Origin: Bradyrhizobium sp. ORS 278
GTDB taxonomy: Bacteria; Pseudomonadota; Alphaproteobacteria; Rhizobiales; Xanthobacteraceae
Length of the DNA stretch: 64,000 nt
Direction of reading: 5' to 3'
Assembly (NCBI RefSeq): GCF_000026145.1
Contig: NC_009445.1
Coordinates: 4,983,501 to 5,047,500 of the forward strand
Part shown: one piece after another, positions 58,271 to 64,000 of the stretch
How positions within the stretch are numbered: the first letter of the stretch is position 1
Layout of the letters: each line of letters starts with the position of its first letter
Notes under the pieces: model-generated
Told to the model about the DNA's origin: nothing
What the model saw: only the letters and a program-made list of their open reading frames with translations
Databases searched by the model: none
Position numbers and translations under genes: made by a program

Positions 58271-59746
58271 ATGCATTACGTGGATCAGCCCGAAACTCTC
58301 GACCGGAACGGCATGCCTGGGGCCGTATTGGCGGACCGGCAAATTGAATGTCGGAAATGGCCCATCCATTATGGCGCGGTGGAGCCGTTTGCGATCACGG
58401 CGGACATCGCGACGATCGCCGTGACCAGCGTGCTGTCTGGATATCTCTATCACTTTCAGGACGCGGCCGGCGCGAACGACGTCAGCAAGTCGGTCGGGCT
58501 TGCGATCCTCGTCTCGGCCCTGTTCGTCTCGCTCATGAAGATCCGCGGCATGTATCGGCCGGCGGAGCTCCTGATCCTGTCGCGACAGATCCGCGCGACG
58601 TGCCTGACCTGGATCACCGCCTTCCTGGTGCTTGCCGGCGCGCTGTTCGCGCTCAAGATCGGCGGCGAGTTCTCGCGCGGCACCAGCATCGTCTTCGCGA
58701 TGCTGGGACTGACGGCGCTGGTGCTGAACCGGCGGATGACCGAATATCTGCTTGCGAAAGGCCTCGCTGAGAAACGCTTTTCAGGACGCAACATCGTCCT
58801 GATCACCGACGAGGCGAGCCAGGACAATCCAGGTCTCAGCCAGGCGCTCGTCGACACCGGCTTTCGCGTCAGGCGGCACTTCCTGCTTCCGGATCCCGGC
58901 GCAGCCCCCGACCAGCGACAGCACCTGGTGGCCAGCGTGATCGATTATGTGCGCGGCTCGGACATCGAGGAGATTGTGGTCGGCGCCAGCCCCGATCCCT
59001 GGTCCGAACTGCGGACGCTGGGAGCAGACCTCAGGGTTCTGCCCTTCCCCGTAAGCTTCGTGCCCGTCGGAGCGGCCGCGGAGCTGTTCAATCAGCCGCG
59101 TCACGATCTCGGCAGCACCGTCTGCGTCGAGCTGCATCGCGGCCTGATGAGCCCGCTGGAGCACGCGACCAAGCGTCTCATGGACCTAGCCCTGGCGGGC
59201 ACCGCTCTGCTGCTGCTGTCGCCCTTGTTGCTGCTGGTGGCCATCGCCATCAAGCTCGATTCGGCGGGGCCGGTCTTTTTCCGGCAGCAGCGCTGCGGCT
59301 TCAACGGCAGGTCGTTCCAGATCTACAAGTTTCGGACCATGTCGGTGCTCGAGGACGGCCCTACGATCGTCCAGGCGAAGGCCGGGGACAGCCGGTTCAC
59401 GCGCCTGGGCGCGTGGCTGCGCCGCACCAGCATCGATGAACTGCCCCAGCTGCTCAATGTCATGAACGGCAGCATGTCTCTGGTCGGTCCTCGCCCGCAC
59501 GCCCTGGCGCACGACAACGAATTCGACAAGCTGGTGCGCAACTACGCCTTCCGCCGCCGTGTAAAGCCGGGCCTGACGGGCTGGGCGCAGGTGCATGGCT
59601 GCCGCGGACCGACGCCGACGCGCGCCTCGATCGAGCAGCGCGTCGAATTCGACCTCTGGTACATCGACAATTGGAGTCTGTCGCTCGACATCGCGATTTT
59701 GCTCAGGACGCCGATCGAGCTGATCCGAGGCGACAACGCCTATTAG
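58271..59746 (+). CDS. undecaprenyl-phosphate sugar phosphotransferase (WbaP/polyprenyl PGT type)
   Basis: The 491-residue protein starts polymer synthesis by transferring a sugar phosphate from a nucleotide sugar to undecaprenyl phosphate. Four or five N-terminal membrane helices (about residues 40-160) precede a soluble Rossmann-like domain, a further helix (LALAGTALLLLSPLLLLVAI), and the bacterial sugar transferase domain. That domain carries the hallmarks GPVFFRQQRCGFNG, FRTM, RLGAWLRRTSIDELPQL, SLVGPRPH and RRRVKPGLTGWAQVHG. ATG 58271 is used; the ribosome site is weak. It lies alone on its strand with AT-rich promoter DNA upstream. Confidence 0.9.
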   Translation: MHYVDQPETLDRNGMPGAVLADRQIECRKWPIHYGAVEPFAITADIATIAVTSVLSGYLYHFQDAAGANDVSKSVGLAILVSALFVSLMKIRGMYRPAELLILSRQIRATCLTWITAFLVLAGALFALKIGGEFSRGTSIVFAMLGLTALVLNRRMTEYLLAKGLAEKRFSGRNIVLITDEASQDNPGLSQALVDTGFRVRRHFLLPDPGAAPDQRQHLVASVIDYVRGSDIEEIVVGASPDPWSELRTLGADLRVLPFPVSFVPVGAAAELFNQPRHDLGSTVCVELHRGLMSPLEHATKRLMDLALAGTALLLLSPLLLLVAIAIKLDSAGPVFFRQQRCGFNGRSFQIYKFRTMSVLEDGPTIVQAKAGDSRFTRLGAWLRRTSIDELPQLLNVMNGSMSLVGPRPHALAHDNEFDKLVRNYAFRRRVKPGLTGWAQVHGCRGPTPTRASIEQRVEFDLWYIDNWSLSLDIAILLRTPIELIRGDNAY

Positions 59747-59761
59747 GCAGCCAAGCTGCCT
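59745..59761 (+). terminator. hairpin at the stop codon of the initiating transferase
   Basis: AGGCAGC at 59745-59751 and GCTGCCT at 59755-59761 pair perfectly around a 3-base loop, overlapping the TAG stop. There is no T-run after it, so it would be a weak or Rho-assisted terminator at best. Confidence 0.35.
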
Positions 59762-59999
59762 GCGATCGCATCGCCGGAACATGTCGCGGTGACAAGGCTG
59801 GGAAATGCGCGCTGCCTGGTCGGAAACGTCAGGTGCCCGGATGCAATGCCACAGGCAAATCCCGAAAATCGTCCGACTGACGCTGGAGTCGTCGCAGCAG
59901 AATTGAGAAGTCGCATCCGGCGCACGTGGTGCCTGCGGACCCGGTAGCAGCGCACGGCTCACCGGTGGAAGAGTGCCGCCTGTGGTGATCGAGCCGGTC

Positions 60000-60383
60000 T
60001 CAGGCCCGCTGACGTCGCCCCTTGGGGGCCCCGCTTCCGTTGATGGCGAACTCTTCGATCCGACGCCCCGTCTTGATGGCTGCGACCAGCCAGCGCGGCT
60101 GCTTGCCGCGCCCGGACCAAGTCTCGGACGTCTGCGGATTGCGATATTTCGGCAGCACGCGCGGGTATTTGCGCCGCGCTTTTCCGTTGGCATTATAGGA
60201 GGGCGCGTCCTCGCTGTTCGGCCCCTCGATTACGCCGCGGCTGCGATTCAGAACCGCCAGACGACGTTCGAGCTCGCGCTTCTCAGACGTGATCCGCTCA
60301 GCCAGGATCTGGCTGATCTGCTCATGGAGCGACCAGAGGTCATCGAAAGACATCGCCTCGAAATCGAGCTTCTTGGTGGACAT
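60000..60383 (-). CDS. H-NS family nucleoid-associated protein (HvrA-like)
   Basis: The 127-residue protein has an N-terminal coiled-coil oligomerisation segment (about residues 12-46, DDLWSLHEQISQILAERI) and a C-terminal DNA-binding domain with the H-NS core KYRNPQTSETWSGRGKQPRW (residues 79-98), including the signature TWSGRGKQP at 88-96. Such proteins bind AT-rich DNA in the minor groove and silence acquired or surface genes. AAAGGT precedes the ATG at 60383. Its location inside a locus whose promoters are AT-rich suggests local control of EPS genes; this is inferred. Confidence 0.86.
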   Translation of the reverse strand: MSTKKLDFEAMSFDDLWSLHEQISQILAERITSEKRELERRLAVLNRSRGVIEGPNSEDAPSYNANGKARRKYPRVLPKYRNPQTSETWSGRGKQPRWLVAAIKTGRRIEEFAINGSGAPKGRRQRA

Positions 60384-62207
60384 GCAGCGACCTTTATCTG
60401 TGATCTCTATCCTGCCGGATTAATGTCATATAATTCGGTATTTCGATCCGCAAGTGGTTCGCTGTCGGGAAACCCGAATATTTGAGTTATATCCGCTCCA
60501 CCGACTTATTTGGTTGTAGCTTAATCAAATATCAACCAGCAACCCTATCCGGGTAAACGCGGGCCCGAGTCGCACAGAACTACGGACGCCGAACAACCCT
60601 GTTTGAAAAACGTCAAATCAAAGAGGTCTGCAAGAATTTTCCGCACTCTGCGGCGGAAAGGCGCTTAATCTTCGTACCAATCATGACGGAGCCGCGAAAC
60701 AAAGCGGCAGCACCACTTGCAGGATCATATGGCCTCTCAGCGTCCGACGACATTGCACAACCTATTCGCGCGATCAATGCGATAACCCGAACCGGGATAT
60801 TTATGCGCCTGCGAAAACTGGCGCCGCCCGATCAAATTATGCACGGCGTTGGGAACATGCCGCAAATCGGCCGAGATGCCTGCGCTGTTCGATGACAGAA
60901 CCGACCGTCGTGTCCTCCGTCGCAATGTCCAACGCCGCCGACATCTCACAACTCATAACTCTAATCGTCGAAGCCATCCTGGGACCATCGGCCGGCGTCT
61001 CAGGTCCACCTCAATATCCGACTGATCGTCGAACAGATTCACTTACCTGCGCACACAGCCTATAGCGGGCCGGACGACGCCGGTCATTCACATGGGTTGG
61101 TTGTGACTGTGACGCAGAGACGCGCACGATAAACCGACGTATTAAATAAAGCGGCGGCGTCCACAACGGAGCAAAGGTGGCGCGATTCCGAATAACTGAA
61201 AAATCTAATTTCCGCTGTTTTTTAATGCCGGGTCGCGTTGAGAGTACCCGGCCGTCCGGATGGATCCGACGCCGCAGTTCCGCGCCGCTGGCATCTGAGC
61301 GACCCGCGGGCCATCACGCGACAGGGCCCGCGTTCCGCGGGCCGCTGCGGCAACAGTCCATTAGGCCAAGCAGCTAGCGCTGTTGCTTGGTGCGCCCGGG
61401 CGTGACGCGGCGAGGCGGAACAAGGTGAGCGGTGCCGCGCTGACGCCTGTCGGACACCGAACGCCGGCTCGGGGCGCCCGGATGGTCGACGCGCTTGTCG
61501 AGACTGCAGCTGATCGACTCGATCTCTTCGAGCAGGATGTTGCACAGCTCGATTTGCGACAATAATGCGGCAGGCGCCGCATTCTCCGGTGGCCGCAGTT
61601 GCAAGCGTGATCTTGCGGTTCGGATCTTGATTAACGATGCCAGGACGGTATTCAGGGTTCGCCCACCGCCGACATCGAACTCTTCATCACTCAACGCTGT
61701 ACCAAGCTCGTCACGCACGGACGGCCCCCACTCGTTGGCGAGATTTCAGCGATCGTCTTTCAATCGTCGGCGAACTGCCATCGCGACGACGATCGGCTCC
61801 GGTGACCGGGAGGAAATTAACCACTCGCGACAAGTTAACTACCATCTGCAAGGCAACGCATTAAATACGTCCGGCGCCAATCGCGGCCCAAAAAGTAAAA
61901 ACCACCGCGATAGCGAAGGGACTTATTAAGTACCCTTCGTCTGTGACAATTAAAGCTTTAGTTTGTTCATTACGTGCCTTTTCATATCTCCTATGTCCGG
62001 AGAGAGCCGGACAAAACATTTAATTTAGGTTGAGAGACTAAATTTGCTCAACTATTGAGACAGGAAGGCGCGGATTTCCAGGCGCGCAGCCGTGTTAACA
62101 CGCGTTTTTGCTTCGAAACGGCGTCATCCCGGTCCTGGCAAATAAGAGCGGCGTGTCGCGCAGGACGGTCCTGCCGCGGGCGCCAGAAACGTCCGCAAAG
62201 CTGGGCT
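60384..62207. other. long gene-poor region with AT-rich segments
   Basis: About 1.8 kb without a convincing gene. It holds ATTAAAT at 61141-61147 and 61860-61866, ATTTAAT at 62018-62024, and a perfect 7-bp stem (GGCCCGC with GCGGGCC) with a 5-base loop near 61326-61344. One weak minus-strand reading frame is listed separately. GC content varies more than in coding neighbours, which fits regulatory DNA or a decayed insertion. Confidence 0.4.
61374..61718 (-). CDS. doubtful small protein
   Basis: A 114-residue frame with GTG start contains a helix-like stretch LLSQIELCNILLEEIESIS and a charged N-terminus (MRDELGTALSDEEFDV). The composition is more protein-like than neighbouring frames, but the last 35 residues are arginine-rich like out-of-frame GC-rich DNA. 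No ribosome site and no family were recognised. It may be a remnant of a broken gene. Confidence 0.25.
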   Translation of the reverse strand: MRDELGTALSDEEFDVGGGRTLNTVLASLIKIRTARSRLQLRPPENAAPAALLSQIELCNILLEEIESISCSLDKRVDHPGAPSRRSVSDRRQRGTAHLVPPRRVTPGRTKQQR

Positions 62208-62486
62208 CTACCGGACTACCGACCGATCCGGCGCCCCGCAGATCACGACGCGCCGATATTTCGGACCCCGGGAGGTCTCCAATGCAACCGTCCTTATGCA
62301 CCCCGGATAGATCGCGAGATTGTAGTGGAACGGCGTTGCCTGGAACGCACCGTGCAGCCGGCAGAAGCTGCTCAGATCCGGGCCGCATTCGGTGACCGGA
62401 TAAGGCCCGCGCGCCGAGACAGGACCGGACACGCCGGCCAGGAGGAGAGCGAGGACGGCGATCCTGGTCACGTTCGACAGCGGCAT
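62208..62486 (-). CDS. small secreted protein with cysteines, unknown
   Basis: A 92-residue protein with a clear signal peptide (IAVLALLLAGVSGPVSA, cleavage near residue 23) and a short mature domain containing four cysteines (TECGPDLSSFC, YPGC and VICGAP). GGGGA lies about 4 bases before the ATG at 62486. It resembles the many small periplasmic hypothetical proteins of Bradyrhizobium; I do not recognise a named family. Two disulfides are plausible. Confidence 0.55.
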   Translation of the reverse strand: MPLSNVTRIAVLALLLAGVSGPVSARGPYPVTECGPDLSSFCRLHGAFQATPFHYNLAIYPGCIRTVALETSRGPKYRRVVICGAPDRSVVR

Positions 62487-62912
62487 GCGTCCCCACAAGC
62501 TGATCGGTTGGCAACAGGGCCCAGCATAGACTTGAACGGCCGCCGCGCACAACTGGCCGGCGGGTCCGGCTGGATCGCCTTCCGATTCGCGGCGGACGAC
62601 GATCACGCCCACGTTCCCGCGTCCGATTCCAGCCTCTGGGGATAACAGATGCTCAACGGCTTTCTGCTTAGATTTACGGAGTTTGGTCACTCGGAGAAAA
62701 TTTGCCAGCTTGCGAACACCGTTATGGCCATCGGCGGCGTCGAACGCGGCGATTTGATGAGATGGAACTGTGGCCTAATTAGCACGGCGAGGCAAAAGCT
62801 GGCTGGGACGAACGGGCGTGCGCTTTCGCCGCGGAAGGCGGCCGGTTAACTTAGGAACCGAGTGGGATGGTCATCGCCCCCTCTGGGTGGGGAAGATGCC
62901 AGGGGAATTCCT
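62487..62912. other. intergenic region before the export lipoprotein gene
   Basis: About 425 bases between the small secreted protein (leftward) and the outer-membrane export protein (rightward). No credible gene is seen; the moderately AT-rich part at 62650-62790 is the likely promoter area for the export gene. No ATTTAAT copy was noticed here. Confidence 0.35.
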
Positions 62913-64000
62913 TTGTCGTATCCGAAGACGGGTTTGAAGGCCTGGATAAATCCGCGTCGCTCGCAGAAGGCGGGAGGCGGTGCGGAATCTGCCGTCGGCA
63001 GAAGCGCGGTAAGCCGCTTCGGCTTCCGTGGGATTGGCCGTGGTTCGCGGAGCCTTGCCCTCGTCGCACTGCTGGCATTGCTGCCGGCGTGTTCTCTGCT
63101 TCCGGGGACGGGCCCGACCAGCGACGCGGTCAGCGACAATGCCACCGCCAGCGTCCGGTCGAACACGGCGCTTCCCTATGCGCTGGTCGACGTCAGTCCA
63201 GAGACGATCGGCTTCCTCTCGCAGCCCAACCTCGTGACCTTCCAGGGCGTGTTTCCCGACAAGCGGCCCAAGCCGGTGCAGGTGGCCGGTATCGGGGACG
63301 TCCTGAACGTCTCGATCTTCGAAGCCGCTCCTGGCGGATTGTTCACCCCGCCGACGGCTGCGGGTGCCCGTCCCGGCAATTTCGTCGATCTGCCGGCACA
63401 GGCCGTCGACCAGCAAGGCAACATCCGCGTGCCTTACGCGGGCGAGATCGTCGCCGCAGGCCGAACCCTGCCCCAGATCGAGCAGGAGATCGTCTTCCGC
63501 CTGCAGAAGCGCGCGCTCGAGCCGCAGGTCGTGGTCAGCCTGAACCAGCAGCATTCCGCCGTGGTCAGCGTTCTCGGTGACGTCAACACGCCGGGGGTGC
63601 TCGCACTCAACAGCGTCGGCGAGCGGCTGCTGGCGGTGATTGCGCGCGCCGGAGGCCCCAAGCACGAAGCGATCGAGAGCTACGTCACCTTGCAGCGCGA
63701 CGGCAGGCGCGTTCGCGTCCTGCTCGCCCGCGTCGTTCAGGATCCGCGCGAGAACATTTTCATTCGTCCGAACGACGTCGTCTACATCACCAGGGAATCG
63801 CCGACCTTCACCGCCCTTGGCGCGCTCAACCAGAATGTCTTCGGCTTCAACTCGGAGATCTCGTTCGACACGGAGACGCTCACTTTGGCGCAGGCGATCG
63901 GCAAGGCGGGCGGCTTGAACGACCAGCAATCCGATCCGGCCGAGGTCTTTCTGTATCGCTACGAGGAGCGGCCGCTGCTGCAGAAGCTGGGCGTCGACAC
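62913..64000 (+). CDS. polysaccharide biosynthesis/export outer-membrane lipoprotein (Wza/OPX family), partial
   Basis: The frame is open from 62850 to the right edge. A lipobox LLALLPAC places the lipidated Cys at codon 63090. The following part has Poly_export and SLBB features: KPVQVAGIGDVLNVSIFEA, DQQGNIRVPYAGEIVAAGR, VSVLGDVNTPGVLALNS and FIRPNDVVYITRE. Such proteins form the outer-membrane pore for the polymer and work with the Wzc/ExoP-type protein. No ATG is in frame upstream of the lipobox: TTG 62913 (AGGGGA 6 bases before) and GTG 62862 (AGGA 5 bases before) are the options, leaving 59 or 76 residues before the Cys, longer than a normal lipoprotein signal. The C-terminus lies outside the window. 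Confidence 0.85.
   Translation, partial: MSYPKTGLKAWINPRRSQKAGGGAESAVGRSAVSRFGFRGIGRGSRSLALVALLALLPACSLLPGTGPTSDAVSDNATASVRSNTALPYALVDVSPETIGFLSQPNLVTFQGVFPDKRPKPVQVAGIGDVLNVSIFEAAPGGLFTPPTAAGARPGNFVDLPAQAVDQQGNIRVPYAGEIVAAGRTLPQIEQEIVFRLQKRALEPQVVVSLNQQHSAVVSVLGDVNTPGVLALNSVGERLLAVIARAGGPKHEAIESYVTLQRDGRRVRVLLARVVQDPRENIFIRPNDVVYITRESPTFTALGALNQNVFGFNSEISFDTETLTLAQAIGKAGGLNDQQSDPAEVFLYRYEERPLLQKLGVD

Noticed and set aside
60683..60895. 70-residue frame in the gene-poor region
   Set aside because: No ribosome site, no hydrophobic or conserved pattern, and competing frames are equally open.
61495..61929. 144-residue plus-strand frame rich in Ser, Arg and Asn
   Set aside because: It is antisense to a slightly more protein-like frame and runs into AT-rich spacer. 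Neither is convincing.
1..64000. CRISPR array, transposase, integrase or attachment-site signs
   Set aside because: No regularly spaced repeats, no DDE or recombinase motifs in any plausible protein, and no tRNA-flanked direct repeats were seen. The EPS locus may still be acquired, but only the AT-rich promoters hint at that.

Overview
This window reads as chromosomal DNA of a high-GC alphaproteobacterium, most probably a Bradyrhizobium or close relative. The reasons are gene content typical of Rhizobiales (EryD-type regulator, GlpD-like polyol-phosphate dehydrogenase, ExoP/Wzc-type chain-length protein, HvrA-like H-NS protein) and intergenic palindromic repeats that resemble, from memory, the dispersed repeats of Bradyrhizobium genomes. 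The species cannot be fixed by reading alone. No tRNA, rRNA, CRISPR array, transposase or integrase gene was seen.

Region 1 (1-19.8 kb) is a sugar/polyol uptake and catabolism island. A rightward ribose-type ABC importer (107-4883) converges on a leftward ten-gene unit (16471 down to 4920). That unit is headed by an EryD-like SorC-family regulator, followed by a GlpSTPQV/Ugp-like ABC importer (binding protein, two permeases, two unequal ATPases), an EryA-like FGGY kinase, a D-2-hydroxyacid dehydrogenase, a FucA-like class II aldolase with a lysine/alanine-rich tail, and an FAD-dependent GlpD/EryB-like dehydrogenase. A divergent three-gene unit (16628-19809) adds a second FGGY kinase, a HAD phosphatase and a second class II aldolase. 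The parts fit a scheme of uptake, phosphorylation, oxidation and aldol cleavage; the substrate is not determined.

Region 2 (20.0-26.8 kb) is a leftward unit with CaiB/BaiF CoA-transferase, Liv-type binding protein, glutathione transferase, short-chain dehydrogenase, a second glutathione-transferase-like protein and a SnoaL-like protein, with a divergent LysR regulator. The enzyme set recalls the isoGHIJ genes of glutathione-dependent isoprene-epoxide breakdown, but no monooxygenase is present.

Region 3 (27.5-64 kb) is a large Wzx/Wzy-type exopolysaccharide locus: initiating phosphoglycosyl transferase (58271-59746), four glycosyltransferases, flippase, polymerase, Wzc/ExoP-type co-polymerase and kinase, an outer-membrane export lipoprotein running off the right edge, an acyltransferase, and a secreted beta-helix protein. 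Nested in it are a nucleotide-sugar cassette (RfbF-like cytidylyltransferase, PIG-L deacetylase, SDR, C-methyltransferase, RmlC-like epimerase, DUF4910 aminopeptidase-like protein) and an unusual ATP-grasp / flavoprotein / thioesterase-like / asparagine-synthetase group. An H-NS-family gene (60000-60383) lies inside the locus, and the heptamer ATTTAAT recurs in nearly every intergenic space of this half but was not noticed in the first 27 kb, which suggests shared control by an AT-binding silencer. The main points for a second look are this motif/H-NS pairing, a GT26-STAS fusion, an uncharacterised protein made of two cysteine-containing modules, and the two nested cassettes.
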